This document shows positions 51,101 to 59,200 of a stretch of 64,000 nt of DNA, one piece after another. Positions within the stretch are counted from its first letter, which is position 1. Each line of letters opens with the position of its first letter. The stretch comes from Petrosia ficiformis (taxonomy: Eukaryota > Porifera > Demospongiae > Haplosclerida > Petrosiidae). The position numbers and the translations under genes were made by a program. The notes under the pieces were generated by a model, which was not told the DNA's origin, ran no database searches, and saw nothing but the letters and a program-made list of their open reading frames with translations. The stretch covers positions 11,170,576 through 11,234,575 of the forward strand of contig OX345637.1 in assembly GCA_947044365.1 (NCBI GenBank), read 5' to 3'.

Positions 51101-52310
51101 CTCTCTTTCTCTGCGTGTCGATAGCTCATAACACATGTACAGTACATAACACAGTAAAAACTACAGATTTAATACAACAGTCTCGTTGTTTTTACTGTTT
51201 ATTCAATACTCGGAAAGCTGGTAACACAGTTCTGTCATCAATTATCATTTTACATGTACATGTAAGTACTTTGCTCAGTACTTGAAAATACTTAAATATT
51301 TATAATCACTTCTAAGTAGTTAAAGTACTTACAAGTCAACATCATCAAACCTGGTTTCCCTGTGTATATGACACCTGATCTATTGTGCTGATTACACAGT
51401 ACTTAAGATTGTACTTGTGGTACATGTACCGATACTTAAATCTTTTCATTAAACAATGCCTGTACTTTGTACTTATACATAGCAAAACTTGTTAGGACTT
51501 GGCTTGTAAGTATATTCAAATGTATACAGTACATGTACATGTACATGTGTACGTACATACTTACGCATCCAGTGACTATATTCATACATGTACACACATG
51601 TACATACATGTACACATATGTACACACATGTACAATATAGTCATGAAGAATTTCTGTACTTCTAGTGTATCTCAGAGTTTACTAAGAAACTTACAAAACG
51701 TAAAATGATAATATTAATGTTGATATTATCACCACACAGTATTTCTGTAATACAATTATAAATACCATGATATCACTTTCCAACACTAGGAATGGACAAT
51801 ATTCCATGTCCATGTAGTCACTAACTAATTTGCAATAATTAAAGTACTAATTCTGAAATAATACATTGTATCCCAGTGGCTTTTTTCTTGCTAATCACTA
51901 ACTCCACACTTTCTATTATCACATTGTGTCACTCAGTAATATTGGCATTGCCACAATAATTAGTATTAATTACTATTAATTACTAGTAACGATAACCCAA
52001 TCACACAAGAACTGTAATATCATACCATTTATTAACAATTTATATTGAAAAGACATGTAGTTACTATCCACCTCTACTAGGGTTTCATTGGGTATTCGCT
52101 CCACCTTTCTAGAATCTTGCCTCCCCTTGGAATGTTTATTCCCAATATGTGCACCATGGATAACCCTGTACCTCTGTACAGTATGTCGCACTAATATTGC
52201 TGTCTACTTTCAGAAAACAACATTACAGACTGGTTGTGTTTGAACTACATGTACAGGTTCGAATCCCACCCGAGGCAACTCTCATTTTCATTTTTCCATT
52301 GCCTCAGGTG

Positions 52311-52341
<31 letters not shown>

Positions 52342-54149
52342 ATATCTCTGATAACATCATGTACAAGCAGGGTTAATAAATGGAAGAGAGAAATATGTAA
52401 TTACACGTATAATTACATTGTATGTACATTTATTGTCTAATGTTATGACTTCATAATTGACTTGTGTAGCTTCATTTGTGCTCACCATAACTATTATGGG
52501 GTGGTCATAATAGCACTGCAGAATGCTAACCACATTTTGAGGTCTCAAAACTATGATAGCTGGTCACAATATACATGATGTTATCAGAGATGTAGAAAGA
52601 AAGAAAGAAAGAAAGAAAAGAAAGAAAGAAAGGCACCTGAGGCAAATGGAAAAATGAGAGTTGCCTCAGGTGGGATTCAAACCCACGACACTCTGTACTC
52701 CAGACAGATGCTCTACCAACTGAGCTACCGAGGCAGCTCAGCTGGCAGGGTCCGAATCAAACATCTCATACGCCAGTAAGTACAGGCTAACTGAATACTA
52801 GGCAGTAGGCGAAGGCCGGGGTAATGAAACCACCAAAGACACCAACACCAAACATGTATAACAGCATGCCAACTGTATTTTGAGTATGATGCCTAGTCAC
52901 AATAGCTATATAACAGAATACCAACCGTATTTTGAGGTCTCAAAACTATGATAGCTGGTCACAATAGCATTGTATTATATAACAAATTACCAAACACATT
53001 TTGAAGTCTCAAAACTATGATAACTGGTCCCAATAGTATTGTATTATATAATAGAATATCAACACAATTAGAGGTTTCAAAACTATGATGCCTAGTCACA
53101 ATAGCATTGCATTATATAAAACATGTAGCAGAATACCAACCACATTTTGAGGTATACAGACCACAAATGTCAACCACATAATTATTATTATATATACATG
53201 TATGTACATGTAAACTAGAAGGTACATTAAACATTGTGTACACAAAGGTTATATATCACAAGGTAAAGGTTTCTAATGAAACAAACAACAAAATCTACAA
53301 GGTTTGATAAATCATGAGGTGTACACACTGTATATACATGTACCTTGCAGCCAACATCAGAGGAGTACATCCATCTTTAGTGTGATGCTCTATGTTTGAT
53401 TCATAATGTAGCAACAGCTCCACAACATCGTGATGACCCTTCCAACAAGCACTGGTTAGGGGGATGTCGTTATTACTTCCACTAGGTTGATTAACCTCAG
53501 CTTGCTTCTCTAACAACAATCGAGCAACTTCTGTATGACCTCCAAGAGCAGCAAACATCAACGGACTAAAACCTTCCTTAGTACGATGTTCAATATTCGC
53601 ACCATGAGCTAGAAAGAGTTCTACGACCCTTTGGTGACCTTTCCAACATGCAAACGTCAATGGGCTATCCTTGTTGCTATCTGATTCAACATTTAACTCC
53701 GCTCCGTGGATTAACAAGAGCCTGGCAACTTTGTCGTGACCTGCTAATGCTGCAAACATTAAGGCAGTACATCCATCTCTTGTCCGATGTTCAATAGCAG
53801 CCCTGTTCTCTAACAAAAGTTCAACTATATCTTCATTACCAAGGGTACATGCCCACGTCAAAGCACTATCAGAGGTCGTCTCTGTTGGAGCATCTATATC
53901 GGCTTTCTTGTCTAATAAAAGACGAGCGATTATTACATGACCTTGACTACATGCTTCTAGTAGAGGAGTGTTACCAGCCTTGTTACGATAGTTGACTTTA
54001 GCACCACTCTCTAACAATAACTCCACAATGTCTTGTTTCCCTTGACGACAAGCTAAACTCAACATTTCATCGAGGCTGACCTCAGCATCCCCTACAGCTC
54101 TGAACATACTCTCTGGACATTCTGGAGATGTCATGTTTGAATCATCCAT
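29500..54149 (-). CDS. ANKHD1: MASK/ANKHD1-like ankyrin-KH protein with C-terminal SAM domain
   Basis: Model of 21 exons, complement(join(29500..29591, 30135..30186, 30565..30636, 31000..31854, 34502..34704, 34805..34834, 35230..35371, 36087..37115, 37845..37923, 38447..38585, 39263..40181, 40903..41067, 42027..42161, 42381..42440, 43178..43292, 43581..43646, 44710..44982, 45798..45998, 46706..46799, 47058..47164, 53344..54149)), 1877 residues. An in-frame TAA 12 bases before the ATG fixes the start. Residues 27-590: 17 uninterrupted ankyrin repeats (ACWKGH..VVELLL pattern). About 575-674: a segment like the post-ankyrin part of ANKHD1, then a Lys/Glu-rich run. About 675-1010: acidic, Ser-rich. 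About 1018-1085: KH domain with the GKKG loop, split between exons 13 and 14. Then a Ser/Pro-rich region with a polyproline run near 1250. About 1787-1845: a SAM domain (LVDLMKRLDIAEHIPVL ... PRVKLMNAI). Human ANKHD1/ANKRD17 and fly Mask are cytoplasmic scaffolds with two ankyrin blocks and, as far as I know, no SAM. The assignment to the family is firm; orthology is inference. Confidence 0.93.
29870..30094. mobile_element. hAT-like MITE, family A, copy 1
   Basis: The element runs from CAGTGTTTTTGATAAG to TATCAAAAACTCTG, with terminal inverted repeats CAGWGTTTTTGATA. A perfect 8-bp target duplication ACATGTAT flanks it (29862-29869 and 30095-30102). The 8-bp duplication and CAG ends fit the hAT superfamily. 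It is 225 bp long, non-coding, and lies in the intron before the last coding exon of the MASK-like gene. Confidence 0.88.
30643..30870. repeat. GAGACA-type microsatellite
   Basis: A purine-rich (GAGACA/GAGAGA)n tract in an intron of the MASK-like gene, immediately upstream (in minus-strand sense) of the exon at 30565-30636; its complement supplies the pyrimidine tract of that acceptor. Confidence 0.8.
32207..32482. repeat. three copies of a 92-bp unit
   Basis: ATACTATGATGGGAGCTACA recurs at about 32231, 32323 and 32415, followed each time by an almost identical sequence ending in TAGTACTATAGTACTA. It is a short minisatellite in the intron between the exons at 31000-31854 and 34502-34704. Confidence 0.85.
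32950..34014. mobile_element. hAT-like MITE, family A, copy 2, interrupted by another element
   Basis: The left part (32950-32984) starts CAGTGTTTTTGATAAG. The right part (33818-34014) resumes at CATTAGCCCAAAGAGCTTC and ends with a degenerate TATCACAAACTCTA. The two halves match copies 1 and 3 once the inserted element at 32985-33817 is removed. Outer flanks ATACAAGT and ATACATAT are an imperfect 8-bp target duplication. Confidence 0.8.
32985..33817. mobile_element. nested hAT-like element with 61-bp inverted repeats
   Basis: The 833-bp insert has long terminal inverted repeats (GGGTGTCTCCATTCACTGG at each end, about 61 bp, built from ACTGGACTGG motifs). A perfect 8-bp target duplication TATCATTA flanks it (32977-32984 and 33818-33825). 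Inside, 33272-33487 encodes 71 residues that are strongly charged and helical (ARLRRLATLRKKKQ ... REQKQRDLDESEREARQ), which looks like the 5' exon of a captured or deleted gene. No transposase remains. It is younger than the family A copy it interrupts. Confidence 0.85.
34288..34450. repeat. three copies of a 53-bp unit
   Basis: CCATTAGCCTATATACATG recurs with a 53-bp period (about 34308, 34361, 34414), bordered by ACATGT runs. Intronic minisatellite. Confidence 0.8.
37363..37447 (+). mobile_element. 5'-truncated copy of tRNA-SINE family 1
   Basis: It starts at GGCAACTCTCATTTTCATTT, continues through CCATTGCCTCAAGTGTC, a (CTTT)n tract and TCCGATAACATCATG. This is the 3' part of the SINE seen complete at 41158-41333; the tRNA head is missing. 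It lies in the intron that separates the two halves of the KH domain. Confidence 0.8.
38216..38288 (-). pseudogene. duplicated fragment of MASK-like exon 14 inside an intron
   Basis: About 73 bp match 36595-36669 (part of the exon at 36087-37115) with a few substitutions and one 3-bp indel, in the same orientation. On the minus strand it reads SNDVKNSNKEDNSEHDCPMT against SNDVRNSNKDDNSEHDCPMT in the exon. No splice sites border it and the flanks are ACATGT repeats, so it is probably a non-functional partial copy. Confidence 0.75.
38750..39140. repeat. TACTG/TATAG-type degenerate microsatellite tract
   Basis: GTACTGTACTGTACTG, ACTATACTATACTATACT and AGTATAGTATAGTATAG runs follow each other in the intron downstream of the exon at 39263-40181. 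They produce long open frames rich in Tyr, Thr and Cys that are not genes. A smaller related tract lies at 35041-35160. Confidence 0.8.
40314..40475. mobile_element. hAT-like MITE, family B
   Basis: The element starts CAGGGCGGGAAATAA and ends TTATTTCCCACTCTG, giving 15-bp inverted repeats with few mismatches. Flanks ACATGTAT (40306-40313) and ACATGTAC (40476-40483) form an 8-bp duplication with one difference. It is 162 bp long, non-coding and intronic. Confidence 0.8.
40563..40786. mobile_element. hAT-like MITE, family A, copy 3
   Basis: It starts CAGTGTTTTTTAAAAGC and ends TATCAAAAACTCTG, 224 bp, colinear with copy 1. A perfect 8-bp target duplication ATATACCC flanks it (40555-40562 and 40787-40794). 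It lies in the same intron as the family B element. Confidence 0.88.
41158..41333 (-). mobile_element. tRNA-derived SINE, family 1, complete copy
   Basis: Read on the minus strand: a short leader, a tRNA-like head (41241-41314) with GGTAGCTCAGTTGGTAGAGC and GTGGGTTCGAATCCCAC, a linker (AACTCTCATTTTTTCATTT), a repeat of CATTGCCTCAGGTGTC, and a (CTTT)n tail. A perfect 11-bp target duplication AAGTATACATG flanks it (41147-41157 and 41334-41344). The head folds as a cloverleaf with anticodon GGA but with a short variable loop, which does not suit tRNA-Ser. That, the tail and the sister copies make it a SINE rather than a working tRNA gene. Confidence 0.9.
41487..41612 (+). mobile_element. tRNA-derived SINE, family 2, plus-strand copy
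   Basis: GGCAATGTGGTGAAGTGGTT contains an A-box-like segment and GGCTCTGGTTCTGCT a decayed B-box region. Then come TTGTTTCCTGGAAGGAGAG and GTTTGTCTTTCTGTGGATTT. It aligns with the minus-strand copy at 42861-42985. The head is degenerate, so this is an old copy. Confidence 0.7.
42169..42242. repeat. GA-rich microsatellite beside a MASK-like exon
   Basis: A (GAGAGA/GGGAGG)n purine tract lies immediately upstream, in minus-strand sense, of the exon at 42027-42161; its complement forms the polypyrimidine tract of that exon's acceptor. Confidence 0.8.
42861..42985 (-). mobile_element. tRNA-derived SINE, family 2, minus-strand copy
   Basis: On the minus strand: GGAGGCAGCGTGGCTTAGTG (A-box region), then CAGTGGTTCGAGTTTGGCTG (B-box GGTTCGAGTTT), then TTGGTTCCTGGAAAAAGTG and TCTGTTTTTCTGTGGACTTC. 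It is better preserved than the copy at 41487. It lies in the intron between the exons at 42381-42440 and 43178-43292. Confidence 0.78.
43990..44385. repeat. minisatellite of AGTCAGAGAGTCCATAGGGA-type units
   Basis: Units combine AGTCAGAGAGTCCATAGGGA, CAGAGGGACAG and (GATA)n/(GACA)n stretches, repeated seven or eight times with variable length in a MASK-like intron. Long minus-strand frames across it are repeat translations. Confidence 0.82.
45086..45385. mobile_element. hAT-like MITE, family C
   Basis: The left end TAGGGCTGGGAATCG and right end CGTCCCAGCCCTA give an 11-bp core inverted repeat, with subterminal AATCGATTA motifs. Flanks CTTTATAG (45078-45085) and CTTTATAC (45386-45393) form an 8-bp duplication with one difference. 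It is about 300 bp long, non-coding and intronic. Confidence 0.7.
48235..48475. repeat. two-copy direct repeat of about 95 bp
   Basis: A segment containing GTACATGCAAGTACTTGAAT, CTCACAAATACATGTACATC and AAAGTGTTTATCATGTACAT occurs twice in direct order in the large first intron of the MASK-like gene. Confidence 0.75.
49179..49456. repeat. 22/28-bp tandem array built on ACATGT
   Basis: About eleven units of ATAATAATGACATTGTACATGT-type sequence follow one another. Unit lengths alternate between 22 and 28 bp, the difference being exactly one extra ACATGT hexamer. The array lies in the first intron of the MASK-like gene. Confidence 0.88.
49524..50606. repeat. 1.1-kb minisatellite of 16-bp modules
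   Basis: Two 16-bp modules, AGGACCTTATCACTAC and an ATATTAATAC-bearing partner with prefix AGGATC or GCGACC, combine into 32-bp units and longer higher-order patterns. The left part is more diverged and the right part (from about 50000) is nearly uniform, as expected for an array that homogenises at one end. Intronic. Confidence 0.88.
52250..52376 (+). mobile_element. tRNA-SINE family 1, 5'-truncated copy
   Basis: It begins inside the B box (GGTTCGAATCCCACC), continues with GAGGCAACTCTCATTTTCAT, CCATTGCCTCAGGTGTC, (CTTT)n and CTCTGATAACATCATG. It sits about 200 bp from, and inverted to, the fuller copy at 52572-52754, so the pair can fold together. Confidence 0.85.
52572..52754 (-). mobile_element. 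tRNA-SINE family 1, near-complete copy
   Basis: On the minus strand: CGGACCCTGCCAGCTGAGC leader, tRNA-like head (52662-52735) with GGTAGCTCAGTTGGTAGAGC and a GTGGGTTTGAATCCCAC arm, the CATTTGCCTCAGGTGCC segment and a (CTTT)n tail. One B-box base differs from the copy at 41158. No target duplication was recognised. Confidence 0.85.
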
Positions 54150-54476
54150 GAAAGAATGTTAGTACAACATACAATAATAAATACTCGAAGTAGAAGTAAA
54201 AATATACACAGGATAGTAGTCACAAATGTGGGATTTCACAGTAGAAAAATATTTCACGATATTGCTGAGCACAATTTCAGTTCGAAAAGAGTCAAAGAGG
54301 TAGAAAGAGAAGAAGTACACTAACTTCCTGTGAGCTCATTCGCCCAGAGAAAAGTCCACATGGAGTAAGTCACGTGACATAAATGAATTATTAGTAGGGC
54401 GTATGTTTAGCCACGAACCGGTACCTTTCAGCCTGGGATCCGGGATAGGTACGAGCTAGGCCAGCCACGTGTAACC
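54150..54476. promoter_or_regulatory. divergent promoter between the MASK-like gene and MRPL37
   Basis: Only 327 bp separate the two start codons, which point away from each other. The interval contains a palindromic GTCACGTGAC (54369-54378) and a second CACGTG (54466-54471) just before the MRPL37 ATG. It is relatively GC-rich for this window and has no repeats. CACGTG is the classic E-box of bHLH factors of the MAX/USF/TFEB type. A shared bidirectional promoter is inferred from spacing; no TATA box is evident. Confidence 0.65.
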
Positions 54477-55478
54477 ATGGCTTTGTTTCAGAAAATTTGT
54501 TTACCACGAAAGTCATTCAACTTCTCAACAGTTCCCCTGTTAGAGCCTTCCTACATCATCCACCCCCGTGTAAGAACCAAGAATCCAGAAATACAGCCGT
54601 TTGCATTAACAAAGACACAGACGCTAGAACAACCTCCATGCAATTTCCAAGAACATTCAAAGACCCTTGATGTAAACCCATGGAAACGATTAATAGAAAA
54701 GTCAATTATATTTGCAAGGAATTTTGAAACTCAATCTGAAGATGTATCTCCTGACTTTCCATTTATCCTTCTTCAGAATATTTTCAAAAATATTTTCTCT
54801 CAGACTCCACAGTATTCACAATTAAGAAACATGTTTATAGCAAATGATTTCAATGTGAAAAGCACATGGGAGTGTATGGGAAATCGGATAGATGTACGTG
54901 GAAGACCGGGATCACTGATAAAATCAAAAACTCAATTTTCTAGGTTTTATGGCAAAAATATTGTTAAAAAATCAGAAAAGTTCGATATTCCTTTGTTAGA
55001 GAACGATAGTATATTTTCAAATTTAAACACTTGGAATGTTCATGAAAATATACCCCTGAAGGTCCCTTTAAACCAAAAATTTCCATATAGCCACACTCTG
55101 TTATTGATTGATAACCAAAACATTCCAGAGCCTTATCTACTTCAAAAATGTGTGTTGTATTTACATGGCATTCTGCTACAGCAAGCAATATTTAAACATG
55201 GGAATGGAATTATTGGAACCGAATTACTTGAACCAGAATGTGGACAGGCAATAATTACGAATGGAAAAGAATTCTCGTTTATTTGGTACCAATTAAATAC
55301 TTTGGACTTACAGACCATCAGCACTGGTGTAAAGAATCTTCTCGCTGTTGAAAAACCTTCACAGTTATATACTGATGTTCATCATATAAATGCACGCCTA
55401 GGTCACACTGGACAGCGACTGACTGATTTCAAAGAGGAAGTATTGAGAAACTTTATATCAATGTTTCTATGGCAATAG
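54477..55478 (+). CDS. MRPL37: mitochondrial large-subunit ribosomal protein mL37 (MRPL37)
   Basis: Single exon, 333 residues, with a good start context (AACCATGG). The N-terminus (MALFQKICLPRKSFNFSTV) is basic and lacks acidic residues, as expected for a mitochondrial import signal. The C-terminal half carries the family's recognisable pattern: PYSHTLLLIDNQNIP, then FSFIWYQLNTLDLQ, then GVKNLLAVEKPSQLY, ending in a FKEEVLRNFISMFLW helix. It is expected in the mitochondrial large ribosomal subunit. The related mL65 (MRPS30) is an alternative, but QLNT-DL-GVKNL fits mL37 better. It is intronless here and shares a divergent promoter with the MASK-like gene. CPVL begins only 182 bp downstream on the same strand. 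Confidence 0.82.
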   Translation: MALFQKICLPRKSFNFSTVPLLEPSYIIHPRVRTKNPEIQPFALTKTQTLEQPPCNFQEHSKTLDVNPWKRLIEKSIIFARNFETQSEDVSPDFPFILLQNIFKNIFSQTPQYSQLRNMFIANDFNVKSTWECMGNRIDVRGRPGSLIKSKTQFSRFYGKNIVKKSEKFDIPLLENDSIFSNLNTWNVHENIPLKVPLNQKFPYSHTLLLIDNQNIPEPYLLQKCVLYLHGILLQQAIFKHGNGIIGTELLEPECGQAIITNGKEFSFIWYQLNTLDLQTISTGVKNLLAVEKPSQLYTDVHHINARLGHTGQRLTDFKEEVLRNFISMFLWQ

Positions 55479-55659
55479 TTTTTGACATGTTATATTTATA
55501 AATGTTTTGTCACAAAGAGTGATCATAAGAATTTTTAAAAACAATGAAGTTTTCAGTTGTACGATGAGAGGTCACAGTCTGCAGGAAGTATATAGCACGT
55601 ATTGAACTTTAGCCACACCCATTTCTGTACGGGCAGCTCCACCCAATAAGGACTGCAAA

Positions 55660-56183
55660 ATGCTTTCTTTTCTGATTTTATTCACTATTTCTGTCTATCC
55701 ATTTGCTAGTGGTAATTATCTCAACTATGTGACATCTCGGAGCACAATACATTGTTGTAGTGAAGTGAATGGAGCAATTGATCCTGGAGATCCTCTCATT
55801 CTAACACCATACATTGAAAGAAATCAGACTGATCTAGGTGACTACTGACTCACTACCTCTCCACCAACAACATCGTTAAATATTACTGTATAATTATCAA
55901 ACTAAAGTTAATAGTTCACTTTATTATAATTACTTATTCATTTTACACAGCTCAAAAGTTAAGTGAAGTAAAAGGCATTGGAAGTCATACCAGCTACTCA
56001 GGTTTCAGATCATTACTTTAATTAATTCTGCATCTTTTGTAATAATAGTAATAAGATTCTCGTAAAGACTAACCATTTAAAATTGTCTGCAGGGTACTTT
56101 AACGTGGATTCTCTTCACAATAGCAATATGTTCTTTTGGTTCTTTCCAGCCCAAGTAAGTTCTTTCGTATTCCAAAGAATTCT

Positions 56184-56223
<40 letters not shown>

Positions 56224-59200
56224 TATACATAAATACATATAATAATAATTAAATATAATATATATATTATAATTATAAAAGTGATAATTATTATGCATAA
56301 AATTATTAGATTGTATAACTGCATTGATCATATCTATAGTATTACACTATTTGTAGTACACAAGAGTGTAGTTATAGAACAATTTTTCGATTGTTGCTTT
56401 AAAGGTAAACAACAGCTAGACTAACAGGCCCATGATAGAGAATCAGCCAATGGTTTGACATGTGATCATGGAATATGAAATTCATGGTTATGAATCTATT
56501 TAAGAATAGTAGTACATGTAGTAATGTTATAACACATCTGTCTAAAAATGCAACTAATACATTTTATTTTCTAGCTTCAGTTCTCACTGTCAGACTATTT
56601 TTTTCAATTCATTTGTTAATAAGTCTTGATATTTTTTCTACTTAGTGATATCTTAGCTTTGTATGTTATCTTGTTTATGAAGTTACAACTTCATAAATTG
56701 AATGTTTGAACATCTATACATATAGAAATTTAAATATATGAGAGCGTACATTTACATTTATACCTAACACCATAATAATTATTTGGATTTTGTTAATGTT
56801 GATCTGTTGTGGGTGACTGGGTGGTGATATCAATCAATTAATTGATCAGTGCTAGCCTGAAATTAAACAGAATAATAGTGTCACTTCTTCTGTTAAAGAA
56901 AATCAATTCACATAATATAGTATACTTTGAATCAACCAATTAGATTGCTTTATATCAGGTACTTGAGGAGGTGTATACTTATTAACCTTCTGGTTTAACC
57001 AATCAGATTGCTTACTTGGTGAGGTGTATACTTATTAACCTTCTAGTTTCAGATTGCTTCACTTAAGCATGTTGCATTCGATACATACTCATAAAAATGC
57101 ATATCTAATGCAGCAAATAATCTAAACCTCAGTGTATAATCTATATTAATTTTATTGTATAAAAATAATAATATTATCATTTCTAGAATGGTGATCAAAG
57201 TGCACCTCTACTTCTTTGGCTGCAAGGAGGTCCTGGTGCTTCTTCGATGTTTGGACTGTTTGTAGAAAATGGTCCTCTTTATATAGACAGTCAAGGAAAA
57301 GGTATGCAACTAGTCAATTGAACTACATAATTATCAATTTCTTTTGTGCAGTTGTTGAGAGAGAAGTGACATGGAATAAAGAATATCACTTGTTGTTTAT
57401 TGATAATCCAGTTAGAACTGGATTCAGTTTCACAGACTCAGATGAGGGACTTGTTACAAGTGAGAGTGAGGTAGCAGAAAACCTATACAAGTAAGATAAT
57501 TATATACACATAAGTAATAAATATTAGTTTTTTATGACTATTAGGACACTGTATCAATTTTTCCAAGTTTTCCCTAGCTATGCTAAAAATCCTTTTTACA
57601 TAACAGGAGAGGTATGTATGTATATATATAATTATATATGTATATAATATATATAAATATATATATGTAATATATATAGTATGCTAATACATGTAAGTCC
57701 TATATATAAAATATAGGACCTGAGTTTTGTGTCCAAGGGTGTGATATAGCCCGAGCCTGCGAGGGCTATATCACATCTGAGGACACAAAACGAGGGCCCT
57801 ATATGCAGTATATAAGCATACTACATGTATATACAATATATTGTATGATGGTGACATCTCCTGCATAGTGTGCACATGGAAGATCTATATACAATATATA
57901 GAACTCACCACATCAAAGGGAGATGTCACCATCATACTATATATGTGTATACTGATAGTGCCACACACACACACACGTGTACACACATACTTTAGTCTTA
58001 TATTGTATATAGTCATATGCAGGAAAATATATACCAGCTCTTGGCTATAAGATACATTCAACGAATCCAACTGCTAATTTGAAGATCAATCTGGTTGGTA
58101 TTGCTATGGGTGATCCACTTATTGACCCTGAACATGTAAGATCATTAATTATAATTGCAACATCGTTAATATTCTCTTACATACTTAAAGACACAAGGTA
58201 ATTATGCTGAACTTCTTTATAACTTGGGACTTGCAAATGATGCAGAAATGATGTTTATCAAGAACGAGACTAATACGGCAGTGAAACTGATTCAACAAAT
58301 GGAGTATATAAAAGCTAACAAGGTACATATAATGTATAGTATTATATAGGAATAAAAAAGGGGAGGTGGGGCTATAGCTCCTAATGTTTTGTGCATGGAC
58401 CTAACCCAACCCCAAAAACGTTCACCTTGCACAAGCCCTTTCTACCACTGTAACATCTAGTCAATGGATGTACATACGTGACAGTAAACTTAGGACAGCG
58501 GGGATGGATGGATGAATGGAAGAATGGATTGTGGATGCATAGATGCACGGATTCATGAACGGAAGAATGGAAAGATGGATGAATGGAAGGATGGAAGGAT
58601 GGATGGAAGAATGGAAGGATGGATGAATGGAAGAATGGAAGGATGGATGAATGAAAGGATGGATGACGTACATTCTTACGTTTTTATTGATTATTAATAT
58701 AATTATTCAAAAGGATATACATTTGCATGATTATGTTACCCTTCTACTTCCCCAACTTCAATTCTGTTCTACCTTATAATGTACCCATAGCAGTCCCTCT
58801 CTACATTCAAATCCTGCTACAAATGATAATAATTGTTTGTTATATAGATCATGGATAGAATAATAGGAGGTGTCTTGTATCAATATCCAGTTTACATTGA
58901 AAATATTACAGGTGTTGATTTAGAAAACTATATGAGAACTCAGGTAACATTAATATAATATTAGCGAGACTTATAAGAGAAGGAGAGTGTTGAACGATGC
59001 ATGCAGCCTTTGAAATACTGTGCAAAGTAATGCAACAGTCACACATGATGTGTTTCAGTAAATTATTCAGTATACACTTTTAAAAAATTGTCTTGCATTT
59101 TGAATAATTACAGGGGAAATGTCACATGCCTGTCATGTTACTATACACTCAGTGTTTTAATGGCAGTGTGCAGGGGTGTGGAAAACATTGAGCCAATAAC

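Larger units (their letters stand above)
29600..53220. repeat. dispersed (ACATGT)n palindromic microsatellites throughout the MASK-like gene introns
   Basis: Runs of the self-complementary hexamer ACATGT (TACATGTACATGTACATG and variants) occur in nearly every intron of this gene, often several per intron. They are almost absent from the peroxidase cluster and from the CPVL gene. They also border or seed larger arrays (49179-49456) and serve as insertion sites of several mobile elements. Each run can form a small cruciform or hairpin. Function is unknown. Confidence 0.85.
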
